DNA of 64,000 bases from contig OZ020269.1 of the NCBI GenBank assembly GCA_963971225.1, forward strand, positions 41,189,264 through 41,253,263. The letters are read 5' to 3'. A program made the translations under genes and the position numbers. Under the pieces are notes generated by a model. That model saw nothing but the letters and a program-made list of their open reading frames with translations. It was not told the DNA's origin and searched no databases. Positions 32,200-43,415 of this stretch are shown here, piece after piece. The stretch is from Melieria omissa. Taxonomy: Eukaryota; Arthropoda; Insecta; Diptera; Ulidiidae. Within the stretch, counting starts at the first letter, position 1, and each line of letters begins with the position of its first letter.

Positions 32200-32388
32200 C
32201 CTGCGTGTATACTAAAATGCTCAGCCTATGCCGAAGATCATTACAAAAACAAATGAGGAATTGGAATCCTCAGCCTATGCTAAAGAGCATTTAGCATAAA
32301 CAAATGAGCAACGAGAGCTGTTTTACATAAAAGCATATCAGTAAGAATATGTACATAAATATTTCCACTATATCCAGTGTATACATAC
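32200..32388. other. Short spacer between LINE and Gypsy-A
   Basis: Contains two copies of a CTCAGCCTATGC motif (about 32219 and 32270) but no identifiable gene or element. Confidence 0.4.
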
Positions 32389-32392
32389 ATAT

Positions 32393-32840
32393 TGTTACGA
32401 ATACTACGTCTAGTGGGCTGTTACGTATCACTGGATTGTGCAATTTGAAAATAAAACACACTCAGTTTCTTAAACGCAGACAATAAAATAAACCAACAGT
32501 CACTTTATTATTCACAGTTTACACTTTACTGTTCGTACACTTAAGTATTTGCTTAATTACTCCGTGTGGCAACTTCACTTGTCAAAACCAGACTGACTCG
32601 CTGCGCCGCATCCGGCTGCCTTTTATACCTGTCAGGCCATCGCGCAGATCGTTCCCGAACATTCCGGAGTGGACTAAAAGTTTCCATCATTGCCAGGTTG
32701 GACTAAAAGTTATTATCGCGGCCGTCGTTGCCAGATTGGACTAAAAGTTACTATCGCGGCCGTCGTTGCCAGATTGGATTATAGCACGGCACGTAGCGGC
32801 AGGGTTGCTTTGCACAGCGACAGACTGTCTTATCGTTATA
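32393..32840 (-). repeat. Gypsy-A 3' LTR
   Basis: On the minus strand it runs from TATAACGATAAGACAG (a G-to-A change in the usual TGTAACG start) to GTATTCGTAACA. It contains a TTGCCAG...GGACTAAAAGTTA motif repeated two to three times (32690-32780). It is preceded by ATAT at 32389-32392. It is homologous to 56530-56971 and 60280-60704. Confidence 0.9.
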
Positions 32841-32851
32841 CTGCCCACCAC

Positions 32852-35800
32852 TTAGACTTGTTCGTCCCGAACAAGTGCCGAGGCTCCGCTGTGATGAGGC
32901 GCCAGGCGCTCCAAATGGACTACCTTCAGCTTAGCGCCTCTATTGCTGCAACGTTGAATCCTGTATACCACGTCGTTAATCCTAGTCACAACTTCGTACG
33001 GTCCTTCCCATGACGCTTGAAGTTTCGGAGACAAACCTTTCCTCCGCTGCGTGTTGTAGAGCATTACCAGATCGCCTTCTTGGAACCCTGCTGAGTTGGC
33101 CCGTAGATCGTATCTGGCTTTCGCCTTATCGCTGACCAGTTTGGTGCGGCCCCTTATAAACTGGTGAATTTCCTCCAGTTCCGCCCGCTTATTGACCACG
33201 TAGTCCGTCTTAGCGCCTCCCGTTGTGCCGACTACACCGAACTTCAAGTCAGTGGGTAACCGCAACTCTGTGCCGAACACTGCTCGGGCTGGAGTGAGTG
33301 ATGTCGTGTCGTGCGGGGCTGACCTATACGCCATCAGGAACAGGGGGGATATGCGTGTCCCAATCCTTTTGATTCCTGCCTACCATTTTCCGCAGGTATT
33401 CCTCCAGTGTCCGGTTAAAGCGTTCCACCATGCCGTCGGACTGTGGGTGCAAAGGAGTGGTACTCGTTTTCTTTATCCCCAGCAGCCCACACACTTCCTT
33501 GAATACCGCAGACTCGAAATTCCGGCCTTGATCTGAGTGCAACTCCAACGGAACTCCGAACCGGGCTACCCAGTTGTTTACCAGCTTTTCCGAGATCGTA
33601 GTGGCCTCCTGGTTAGGAATAGGATACACTTCGGGCCATTTGCTGAAGTAATCCATTATCACCAGCACATATTTGTTGCCTTTACTGCTAGTTGGGAATG
33701 GGCCGGCGACGTCCATAGCAATCCGCTCGAAGGGCGCTCCCACGTTGTACTGCTGCATGCGGCCTCGACATGTTCTTGTCGGCCCTTTCGCGGCTGAACA
33801 TCGGTCGCAGCTCTTAATCCACTCGGCTACAGACTCCTGACATCCTACCCAGTAGAATCGTCTTTTTATTTTGGCGACGGTTTTGGTAATACCCAGGTGC
33901 CCTCCACTGGAGTCGTTATGGTATACCTCGATGACCTCGTCTGCATTTCGGCACTACCATTAGGGAGTTGCTGGTCCGACCATCCGCGCTCTCCCATTCG
34001 CGGTACAGGCATCCTTCCTTCAGCCGCAGACTTTTCCCCTGGGCCCAGTAAGCCTTAGCGATCGGGCTTTCACCGGCCACCTCCTGCCAGTCTGGACGTG
34101 CGCCTTGCTTCTTGCCTTCGACGATTTTTGCAAGATCCGTATCCTCACGCTGGTCCTTTCGTAGCCTCTCCGCAGACCACTCTTCCTCTGGCATAACGCT
34201 TACCTACCGGGCGTCCACTATCTGTTCTTTGCTTTCGGCTCGCGAGCATGGCCTGCATTCTACTTTGCACGGACGGCGTGACAAGGCATCGGCATTTCCA
34301 TGGCTGCTGCCCTTGCGATGCTCTATCGTGTAGTCGTAGCTCTGCAGTCGCTCGATCCACCGCGCCAATTGCCCTTCAGGATCCTTAAAGTTCAGGAGCC
34401 ATCTCAATGCCGCATGATCTGTGCGCAGGCGAAACCTTTGTCCATACAGATATTTGTGGAAGTGTTTTACGCAGTCCAATACCGCCAGCAGTTCTCTCCG
34501 TGTCACACAGTAGTTGCGTTCCGGTTTCGGTAGAACCCTACTGTAGTACGCTATCACTTGTTCCTGGCCGTCTATTATCTGTGATAGCACACCGCCAATA
34601 TTATTCCCGCTTGCATCTGTATCACGCACAAACATCTCCCCAGGCACGGGGAAGGCCAGAATTGGAGCACTGCACAGTTTTTCCTTTAGACGTGCAAAAG
34701 CCTGTTCCTGCTCCTCGTTCCACTCGAAAGCTTGGCTCTTTTTCGTCAGTTTGTGCAAGCTGCTGGCTACGTTCGCGAATCCCGGAACAAATCGGCGGTA
34801 GTATGTGCACAGGCCCAGGAAACTGCGGAGTTCGTGTAGATTGCGTGGCCGGGGCCACTCCTTCACCGCCGTGATTTTGCCCTCATCCGTATGTACTCCG
34901 CGGGCGTAAACCGTATGACCCAGATACTTGACCTCCTTTTGGAACAGCGAGCACTTCTTTGGGTTGAGTTTAAGCCCAGCTTTTTGTATCCGCTCAAATA
35001 CCTCCTTCAGCTTTCCCAGGTGGTCGTCGAAGCTTTTACCCATTACGATTATGTCGTCGAGGTACACCAGACACGTCCGCCAATGCAGCCCTTTTAGCAC
35101 GCGTTCCATTAGCCGCTCGAATGTTGCTGGTGCGTTGCAGAGTCCAAACGGCATGACGGTGAACTGCCACAAACCATTGCCAACACTGAAAGCCGTTTTC
35201 TCCTTGTCCTTGTCTGCAAGCTCTACCTGCCAATAGCCGCTGCGTAAGTCGAGCGTGGAGAACCACTGCGTACCTGACAGTTTGTCCAGGGTGTCATCGA
35301 TCCGAGGTAGTGGATAACTGTCCTTCTTGGTCACATCATTGAGCTTTCGATAGTCCACACAAAACCGGGTACTGCCATCTTTTTTCTTGACTAGCACGAC
35401 CGGCGAGCACCAGGGGCCTGAAGAAGGCTCTATGACCTTGTCTTTCCGCATGTTCTCGATCAAATTTGTGACCTCCTCCCTCTTGGCCAGAGGAACTCGT
35501 CTTGGCGGTTGGCGAATCGGTTTTGCACTTCCGGTGTCGATGTTGTGCTTCACTATGGCTGTTCTTCCGCCTACTTCTGCCGCAAATATTGACCCATAGT
35601 GCTGCAGGAGTGACCTCGCCTTCTGTTTCTGCTTGGCCGTCAACTCGCTGCTCCACTGGTTCTCCTGCGGTATGGCGTCCATGTTAAAACTGCTCTTCTT
35701 ATTACCTCCAGGCGGGCTACTCTCGCAATTGACCACTGCTACAGCTTCCTTACACTCGCCAATTACCTCATCTTTCCCGACATATCTGGGTGCATGCAGG

Positions 35801-36420
35801 GGGTTCAGTATTCTGACTGGTATTCTGCCATTTTTAGGTTCCACTAATGTACGCCCACCACCAAAAAACCAATGGTACGATGAAGAGTGTCGCGCAGCCA
35901 CTGCAGTGAAGAATGCTGCATACAAGAAGACCCTGCAGTCGGCCGCCACGCGAGCCATGACAGAAAAATACCGGGAGGAGAGGAAGAAAGAGAGGTGCCT
36001 TTTTAGACGCAAGAAACGGGAGCAAGAAAGGCGCGAGCGTGAGGAAATCGAGGAGTGCAGGAGCAGGAATGACGCCCGAAAATTCTTCCAAAAAGTTAAG
36101 CGTCTTACGGAAGGATTTAAGCCTGGGGCATCTTCTTGCAGAGACGAAAACGGGGATCTGGTTACGGATGCGCAGGGTGTGCTGAGGTTGTGGAAGGAGC
36201 ACTTCACCAAGCTGCTCGCAGGCGACGAAGGGAACAATACCGCCAGTGGTGAAGATGTCCAGATGGCACCAATCGACGACGACGGTGTGGATGTGCCACC
36301 GCCCAGCCATGACGAGGTCCGGGTCGCTATCCAGCGACTCAAGAACAACAAAGCTGCAGGGCCGGATGGGCTACCAGCTGAATTGTTCAAGGCCGGCGGC
36401 GGTGAGCTGATTGGGTGCAT
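32852..36420 (-). pseudogene. Gypsy-A pol: RT, RNase H, integrase
   Basis: The Gypsy-A frame enters from the protease across the RTE insertion at 35846 and runs down to 32852; the part of the open frame above 35846 is RTE antisense. RT: FCVDYRKLND (about 35345), catalytic YLDD (35053-35064). RNase H: TDASGN (about 34605-34625, preceded by R-D) and RTDHAALRW (about 34420). Integrase: H-x-H...C-x2-C (about 33780-33900), MDVAGPF (about 33700), SDQGRNFE (about 33520), SDGMVERFNRTLEEY (about 33400), then a chromo-like C-terminal half to 32852. Lesions: TAG at 34204-34206 and frameshifts near 33945 and 33350. Confidence 0.88.
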
Positions 36421-37844
36421 GCATCAGCTCATTTGCAAAATATGGCTGGAGGAACGAATGCCCAACGATTGGAACCTCAGTGCCCTTTGTCCTGTGCTGA
36501 AGAAAGGCGACCCAACAATATGCGCCAACTACAGGGGTATCAGCCTACTTCCCATTGCATACAAGGTCCTGACGAGCGTATTATGTGAAAGACTAAAGCC
36601 ACTCGCCAAGGCGCTGATTGGACCTTATCAGTGCGGCTTTAGACCTGGTAAGTCCACCATCGACCAGATATTCACTCTACGCCAAATCCTGGAGAAGACC
36701 CATGAGAACCAAATCGATACACACCATCTCTTCATCGACTACAAGGCAGCATTCGATAGCCCGATAAGGGATCGCCTATATGCCGCATTGTCTGAACTTG
36801 GTATCCCTGCAAAGCTCGTTAGACTTTGCAGAGCGACGTTGAGCAATACGCGCAGCTCCGTCAAGGTTGGAAGTGACCTCTCCGACCCCTTTGATACCGT
36901 TCGAGGTTTCAGACAGGGCGATCCTTTGTCCTGCGACCTCTTCAACTTCACCATGGAGAGTGTTCTGCGCAAGGCCGGTGTACATCGTAATGGCACAATT
37001 TTCAACAAAAGTGTCCAGCTCCTTGCTTACGCTGATGATATTGATGTCATCGGACGTAACAAGCGAGATGTCACCGCTGCCTTTGCGGCTATCGAAAGAG
37101 AATCTGCCAAAATGGGTCTGGTGGTAAATGAGGGCAAGACGAAGTATATGCTGTCTACACGCAGGGACTCGCAGCGGCTAGGGTCTCACGTCGAGGCCGA
37201 CAGGTATGCTTTTGAAGTTGTCAAGGAATTCGTCTACCTTGGCACCGCCATCAACAGCAGCAATGATGTCAGTCTGGAGATAAAGCGAAGGATAACTCTT
37301 GCCAACAGGTGCTACTACGGTCTCGGTAGGCAATTGAGAAGTAGAGACCTCTCTCGACCGACAAAACTTGCACTCTATAGGACGCTTATCTTGCCCGTGC
37401 TCCTCTATGGCGCTGAAGCATGGACAATGACACGAAACGACATAGCGGCCCTTGGAGTGTTCGAGAGGAAGGTGCTTCGCAAAATCTTCGGCCCTGTTCG
37501 GGTTGGTGACGACTATCGCATACGAACCAATAACGAGCTGTATGAGCTGTATAAGGACATGGACGTAGCGCAGCGAATTAACATCCAGCGGCTACGCTGG
37601 CTCGGTCATGTCTGCCGCATGGACGACGAAGCTCCGGCGAAAAAGGCATTCGATGCGATGGTTGGAGGTCGACGGCGAAGAGGGAGGCCGTGTCTCCGGT
37701 GGAAGGACCAAGTGGAAGAGGCCCTGGTATCTCTTGGTGTGACCAACTGGAGAAGGCGCGCGCGAAGCAGAGGCGCCTGGAGAGAAGTTTTGCGGCAGGC
37801 CGTAACCCGATAACGGGTTGTTATGGCCAGTTAAGTAAGTAAGT
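35854..37844 (+). mobile_element. RTE-clade LINE inserted in Gypsy-A pol
   Basis: Seen: the 8-bp duplication AATGTACG lies at 35846-35853 and 37845-37852. The 1,991-bp unit is truncated at its 5' end just after the endonuclease domain and ends with a short GTAA-type repeat (AGTTAAGTAAGTAAGT), as RTE elements do instead of poly-A. It lies opposite to Gypsy-A. The reading frame is open to its natural stop, so it is much younger than its host. Confidence 0.93.
35855..37813 (+). CDS. RTE LINE reverse transcriptase (N-terminally truncated)
   Basis: Seen: an open frame of about 652 codons. It begins in the linker after the endonuclease (PPPKNQWYDEECR) with a highly charged coiled stretch (about 35960-36060). 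The RT follows with KAAGPDGLPAELF (about 36348), ANYRGISLLP (about 36525), QCGFRPGKST (about 36630), GFRQGDPLS (about 36905) and catalytic YADD (37028-37039). It ends with a C-terminal WLGHVCRMD...RGRP..RW region typical of RTE. TAA is at 37811-37813. The upstream ATG at 35633 belongs to Gypsy-A antisense sequence and is not its start. The missing endonuclease makes it non-autonomous. Confidence 0.92.
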   Translation, partial: PPPKNQWYDEECRAATAVKNAAYKKTLQSAATRAMTEKYREERKKERCLFRRKKREQERREREEIEECRSRNDARKFFQKVKRLTEGFKPGASSCRDENGDLVTDAQGVLRLWKEHFTKLLAGDEGNNTASGEDVQMAPIDDDGVDVPPPSHDEVRVAIQRLKNNKAAGPDGLPAELFKAGGGELIGCMHQLICKIWLEERMPNDWNLSALCPVLKKGDPTICANYRGISLLPIAYKVLTSVLCERLKPLAKALIGPYQCGFRPGKSTIDQIFTLRQILEKTHENQIDTHHLFIDYKAAFDSPIRDRLYAALSELGIPAKLVRLCRATLSNTRSSVKVGSDLSDPFDTVRGFRQGDPLSCDLFNFTMESVLRKAGVHRNGTIFNKSVQLLAYADDIDVIGRNKRDVTAAFAAIERESAKMGLVVNEGKTKYMLSTRRDSQRLGSHVEADRYAFEVVKEFVYLGTAINSSNDVSLEIKRRITLANRCYYGLGRQLRSRDLSRPTKLALYRTLILPVLLYGAEAWTMTRNDIAALGVFERKVLRKIFGPVRVGDDYRIRTNNELYELYKDMDVAQRINIQRLRWLGHVCRMDDEAPAKKAFDAMVGGRRRRGRPCLRWKDQVEEALVSLGVTNWRRRARSRGAWREVLRQAVTR

Positions 37845-37897
37845 AATGTACGTCCGATGATGATGTTGTCGTGTCCTTGTTGCGGTGCTTCTACTAC

Positions 37898-38480
37898 TCA
37901 CAGCCGACTCGTCCCATCGTCCTCGTCCACCTTTGCCCACACAATCGCCTCAGAATTCGCTGGTATCCTCCTGTGTTGACATGATACAACCTTCCTTACC
38001 GCCACGCTTCGCTCATAGCCGGTGTGCAGCGGGAATTCAACGTTGGCATATCTCAGCACATTTTCCTTCAGGTCCAGCGTAAAACCGTGCCTAATCATGA
38101 AATCCACGCCGATAATCACGTAGTCCATTATATCCGAGACGATGAACTCATGTTCCAGGCTGCTGGTGCCGATAGCAATCGTTTTTGTAACTTTCCCTTT
38201 TACCGGCGCGCGCTCGCCAGTAGCCGTCCGCAGTTGTATGCCATGCAGCGGTTTCCACTTCTTCAGCAGCTTCCTTTTTATGATCGAATATGACGCTCCA
38301 GTATCCAGTGGCAACACGAACAACTTTCCATCTATCCTTCCTTCAATTGTCAAGCTGCTGGGCTGTCGTTTCAGCTGTGAGACCAAGACGGTGGGGCGGC
38401 AGTTTGTGGGGATCAGCTCACGCCCCTTTGGGCTGACCCGTTTTAGTTTAACGACTCGCCGTCCTCAGCCCTGCGCTTGT
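37898..38480 (-). pseudogene. Gypsy-A protease region (copy 1)
   Basis: Seen: the pol frame overlaps the end of gag in a different frame, as expected for programmed frameshifting. It contains the protease motif LPLDTGASYSII (about 38270-38305) and YVIIGVDFM (about 38095-38130), the D-T-G-A and hydrophobic-G elements of a retroviral-type aspartic protease. A TGA at 37898-37900 interrupts it shortly before the RTE insertion, after which the same frame continues into RT at 35845. Copy 2 lies at 40924-41506. Confidence 0.85.
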
Positions 38481-40157
38481 TGGCTGGGCCTCCATTGTAA
38501 GTATTCCTCGCGTCAGGCGATTGCGATCGAGAACGGGAACGCCTCTTTCGTTGACGGCAGTCTCGTGATATGTGGCCCTGCTTGCCACATACCCAGCAAA
38601 CAATTTCAGAGGAGACCACCCGTGGCCTGCCCGGTGGCTCAAAGCTTATTTTTTTTTTTTTTTTTATTTTAAAGAAGGGAAAAGCATTGAAAGCCGGAGT
38701 GTGAGACTTTCACCCACTAAAAACCCTTCTATCTCCTACACTGATATCAGGGAACGTCCTGCGAGGAATTACTTCCTGGTATCAGTAGGGTGCGGCACCG
38801 TGCCCACCACCTCGGACTACCTGTTTTCCCTACGTTGGCGTTCTAAAACGCGCAGTGTTTTCATAATGCTGGCTGCAGCCGAGCATACAGCTTCCCACTT
38901 GCGTGGGGTGTCACACATGTGTGCGGTCAGGTTTAAGACGGACGGATGCTCCCCAAGAGCTACTGCTAATTCCCTTCGGACGGACTTAAACCGCGGGCAC
39001 TCGAACAGGACATGCTCTGCGGTCTCGTGCTTCGATGGGCACTGCGGGCAGGAAGGGTCGTCCTCATGTTTGAACCTGTGGAGGTATTGCTTGAAGCAGC
39101 CGTGCCCACTCAGTAGCTGCGTTATGCTGTGGTCTAACTCACCATGCTTACGCTCAACCCACCGTGCGATATCCGGGATTAGTGCACAAGTCCAACGTCC
39201 CTTGCTGGATCGATCCCATCTGTGCTGCCAGTCTCTAATAGTGGCGCATCTTTCCGCAGCTTTAGCGACGCACGTCGGCTCAAAGCTTATTGCCTGGATC
39301 GCAATGTCGTCGTCCGGCTGGATCTGGCGTATCCTCGCAGGTGCATACCGAATGCTCCCAATTCATGTCGCCTCGTATGTCATCGCGCCGGTCACCGTCT
39401 CCCTAAATGTCGGCTTGCCCATCATCAACACACTGCGACGTGTCTCCGGATCATGAAGACCTTCAATAAACGCTTCAATCCTCATCCTCTCGAGATCATC
39501 AGCGCCGAAGGACGGGTAGCACAGCTGCACGAGCCTCTCAATGTCTGCTGCATATGCCTGTAGCGCCCCGTTGGCCCTTTGCCTACGATTCTTCAGCTCA
39601 CAGTAGTACAGCGTTCTGTTGTGCTCGTCGCTGTATTTGGCTGCCAGCACCCTTATGACGGTCTCGTACTCACTTCGTAAACATTCTGGAACTGATTTTA
39701 TTACCTCAGCCGCAGCACCTTTAAGAGCCAGCGCCAATCTCCGACCTTTCCTTACATCGGTCCACTGATTTTCCAGAGCAGCCAGGTCGAATTGCAGCTT
39801 GAATGTATCGAACGGCGTAGTCCCATCTTAAGTAGGCACTTCTGCTCGGGTGGCAACACTTTCTGGATCCGGCGGCAACCATTCTCGCGGCTGTACCTCC
39901 CTAAGCCGCTCGTCCATTTTTCTGTTCATCGAGTCTTCCAGACTATCAACTCCTTTGTTCAGGGCATCATCCAGGTCGTCGACTCGTTTATCCAAGTGCT
40001 CTACCCGCGTCTCCAGGTGCTCGACTTTCCCATTAATCCTGTCTGAGATTTCCTCCACTTTCTGCTCCAAGCGCGCAGAATTTTCCTGAAGCTTGACTTC
40101 CATTCGCTCCGCAATTTCTCGATTTGTAGTCTCGACTTTTGCCGAAATTTCGAGATT
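38435..40157 (-). pseudogene. Gypsy-A gag C-terminal part (copy 1), split by a LINE
   Basis: Seen: from 40157 downward the frame encodes a long heptad-rich coiled coil (EISDRINGKVEHLETRVEHL and following, about 39930-40060), then a capsid-like region (39737-39363). After the LINE at 38651-39276 a zinc knuckle CWVCGKQGHISRDC follows (about 38566-38607), then an Arg/Ser-rich tail. TAA at 39828-39830 and a TGA near 39363 interrupt it. The apparent ATG at 40253 lies in BEL LTR sequence and is not the gag start; the true N-terminus is at 56449. Copy 2 lies at 41461-43183. Confidence 0.82.
38651..39276 (-). mobile_element. 5'-truncated LINE in Gypsy-A gag (copy 1)
   Basis: Seen: the 15-bp duplication GGCTCAAAGCTTATT lies at 38636-38650 and 39277-39291. 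A T-run at 38651-38665 is the poly-A tail in reverse. The minus strand encodes HGCFKQYLHRFKHEDDPSCP and a C-x2-C-x-x-x-x-E-T-A-E-H-V...C-P-R-F zinc-binding tail, similar to the R1-like element at 30896-32191 but a different family. Only the last 630 bp were copied. Confidence 0.93.
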
Positions 40158-40162
40158 CGTAG

Positions 40163-40389
40163 TGGCTAAATGAGTGCTGTGGTTGTTCAGTGATCTGTCA
40201 ATCCCACCTCTAATCCCTTCCTTTTCTTGTCCTTTTGTACTTATGTTTCCCACTATTTTCTTCTCCTCGGCTTCAGCCGCTTCTATCGTTTAATGTTTCA
40301 TGTATTCTTTGTAAACATTCGTTATTCGACATCCAGCGAATAAACACCCACAAACATTTCCTACCGCTCCGCGCCGAAGCGATTAAGCA
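40163..40389 (+). repeat. BEL 5' LTR (first copy within the tandem duplication)
   Basis: 227 bp from TGGCTAAATGAG to GATTAAGCA, with an AATAAA signal near 40340. It is repeated at 43189-43415 by the 3,026-bp duplication. The 3' LTR is 24 bp longer because of a short insertion after CACCCAC. Confidence 0.9.
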
Positions 40390-40407
40390 TGGTCCTTCGA
40401 GCTAAAC
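40390..40407 (+). promoter_or_regulatory. BEL primer-binding site
   Basis: TGGTCCTTCGAGCTAAAC begins immediately at the end of the 5' LTR, the expected position and TGG start of an LTR-element PBS. The cognate tRNA is not assigned with certainty. A second copy lies at 43416-43433. Confidence 0.7.
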
Positions 40408-40790
40408 GCGAACCCGCGCCGCGTAATAAAAAATTAACAAAACAAAAATACTAAAAAAAATACTAACAAAATATACAAAAGTGAAAGAAGACACCAAAAA
40501 AAACGAATACATAGTGACCAAAAAACTAAACTATACATAAACAAACAGTGGAACTATTAACAAGTGAACCAAACAAAAAGTGTATAAGTGCACTAATCAC
40601 AAAATTTTCAAATCAAATTTTTCAAATTTTCAAAACGGAAAAAAAACCAAATTAACAATTACAAACAGTGCACAAATTTCCAAAATTAAAAACAAAAAAG
40701 TGCAAAACAGTGCAGTGACACATAAAAGAAGGGCAGCATACATAAATCCAACAACAAACACAACCACAAGAGAACACAAAGCAGACGAAG

Positions 40791-43188
40791 AAGCAGAGGC
40801 GCCTGGAGAGAAGTTTTGCGGCAGGCCGTAACCCGATAACGGGTTGTTATGGCCAGTTAAGTAAGTAAGTAATGTACGTCCGATGATGATGTTGTCGTGT
40901 CCTTGTTGCGGTGCTTCTACTACTCACAGCCGACTCGTCCCATCGTCCTCGTCCACCTTTGCCCACACAATCGCCTCAGAATTCGCTGGTATCCTCCTGT
41001 GTTGACATGATACAACCTTCCTTACCGCCACGCTTCGCTCATAGCCGGTGTGCAGCGGGAATTCAACGTTGGCATATCTCAGCACATTTTCCTTCAGGTC
41101 CAGCGTAAAACCGTGCCTAATCATGAAATCCACGCCGATAATCACGTAGTCCATTATATCCGAGACGATGAACTCATGTTCCAGGCTGCTGGTGCCGATA
41201 GCAATCGTTTTTGTAACTTTCCCTTTTACCGGCGCGCGCTCGCCAGTAGCCGTCCGCAGTTGTATGCCATGCAGCGGTTTCCACTTCTTCAGCAGCTTCC
41301 TTTTTATGATCGAATATGACGCTCCAGTATCCAGTGGCAACACGAACAACTTTCCATCTATCCTTCCTTCAATTGTCAAGCTGCTGGGCTGTCGTTTCAG
41401 CTGTGAGACCAAGACGGTGGGGCGGCAGTTTGTGGGGATCAGCTCACGCCCCTTTGGGCTGACCCGTTTTAGTTTAACGACTCGCCGTCCTCAGCCCTGC
41501 GCTTGTTGGCTGGGCCTCCATTGTAAGTATTCCTCGCGTCAGGCGATTGCGATCGAGAACGGGAACGCCTCTTTCGTTGACGGCAGTCTCGTGATATGTG
41601 GCCCTGCTTGCCACATACCCAGCAAACAATTTCAGAGGAGACCACCCGTGGCCTGCCCGGTGGCTCAAAGCTTATTTTTTTTTTTTTTTTTATTTTAAAG
41701 AAGGGAAAAGCATTGAAAGCCGGAGTGTGAGACTTTCACCCACTAAAAACCCTTCTATCTCCTACACTGATATCAGGGAACGTCCTGCGAGGAATTACTT
41801 CCTGGTATCAGTAGGGTGCGGCACCGTGCCCACCACCTCGGACTACCTGTTTTCCCTACGTTGGCGTTCTAAAACGCGCAGTGTTTTCATAATGCTGGCT
41901 GCAGCCGAGCATACAGCTTCCCACTTGCGTGGGGTGTCACACATGTGTGCGGTCAGGTTTAAGACGGACGGATGCTCCCCAAGAGCTACTGCTAATTCCC
42001 TTCGGACGGACTTAAACCGCGGGCACTCGAACAGGACATGCTCTGCGGTCTCGTGCTTCGATGGGCACTGCGGGCAGGAAGGGTCGTCCTCATGTTTGAA
42101 CCTGTGGAGGTATTGCTTGAAGCAGCCGTGCCCACTCAGTAGCTGCGTTATGCTGTGGTCTAACTCACCATGCTTACGCTCAACCCACCGTGCGATATCC
42201 GGGATTAGTGCACAAGTCCAACGTCCCTTGCTGGATCGATCCCATCTGTGCTGCCAGTCTCTAATAGTGGCGCATCTTTCCGCAGCTTTAGCGACGCACG
42301 TCGGCTCAAAGCTTATTGCCTGGATCGCAATGTCGTCGTCCGGCTGGATCTGGCGTATCCTCGCAGGTGCATACCGAATGCTCCCAATTCATGTCGCCTC
42401 GTATGTCATCGCGCCGGTCACCGTCTCCCTAAATGTCGGCTTGCCCATCATCAACACACTGCGACGTGTCTCCGGATCATGAAGACCTTCAATAAACGCT
42501 TCAATCCTCATCCTCTCGAGATCATCAGCGCCGAAGGACGGGTAGCACAGCTGCACGAGCCTCTCAATGTCTGCTGCATATGCCTGTAGCGCCCCGTTGG
42601 CCCTTTGCCTACGATTCTTCAGCTCACAGTAGTACAGCGTTCTGTTGTGCTCGTCGCTGTATTTGGCTGCCAGCACCCTTATGACGGTCTCGTACTCACT
42701 TCGTAAACATTCTGGAACTGATTTTATTACCTCAGCCGCAGCACCTTTAAGAGCCAGCGCCAATCTCCGACCTTTCCTTACATCGGTCCACTGATTTTCC
42801 AGAGCAGCCAGGTCGAATTGCAGCTTGAATGTATCGAACGGCGTAGTCCCATCTTAAGTAGGCACTTCTGCTCGGGTGGCAACACTTTCTGGATCCGGCG
42901 GCAACCATTCTCGCGGCTGTACCTCCCTAAGCCGCTCGTCCATTTTTCTGTTCATCGAGTCTTCCAGACTATCAACTCCTTTGTTCAGGGCATCATCCAG
43001 GTCGTCGACTCGTTTATCCAAGTGCTCTACCCGCGTCTCCAGGTGCTCGACTTTCCCATTAATCCTGTCTGAGATTTCCTCCACTTTCTGCTCCAAGCGC
43101 GCAGAATTTTCCTGAAGCTTGACTTCCATTCGCTCCGCAATTTCTCGATTTGTAGTCTCGACTTTTGCCGAAATTTCGAGATTCGTAG
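40791..43188 (-). repeat. Second copy of RTE end, Gypsy-A protease/gag and LINE
   Basis: This is the duplicated material: RTE 3' end (40791-40870), protease (40924-41506), zinc knuckle, truncated LINE (41677-42302) and gag (42317-43183), ending at the CGTAG target (43184-43188) and the second BEL 5' LTR. No differences from copy 1 were seen in the shared ORFs. Confidence 0.92.
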
Positions 43189-43415
43189 TGGCTAAATGAG
43201 TGCTGTGGTTGTTCAGTGATCTGTCAATCCCACCTCTAATCCCTTCCTTTTCTTGTCCTTTTGTACTTATGTTTCCCACTATTTTCTTCTCCTCGGCTTC
43301 AGCCGCTTCTATCGTTTAATGTTTCATGTATTCTTTGTAAACATTCGTTATTCGACATCCAGCGAATAAACACCCACAAACATTTCCTACCGCTCCGCGC
43401 CGAAGCGATTAAGCA

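Noticed and set aside
35633..35853. Apparent N-terminus of the long RTE ORF
   Set aside because: These codons are antisense of Gypsy-A pol upstream of the target duplication; the RTE begins at 35854.
38572..39456. 294-codon plus-strand ORF (repeated at 41598)
   Set aside because: It runs antisense across Gypsy-A gag and the truncated LINE; it is open only because of the composition of the opposite strand.
40163..40253. Apparent ATG start of a Gag-like coiled-coil ORF at 40253
   Set aside because: The first codons lie in the BEL LTR read backwards. The Gypsy-A frame enters only at about 40157 and its true start is at 56449.
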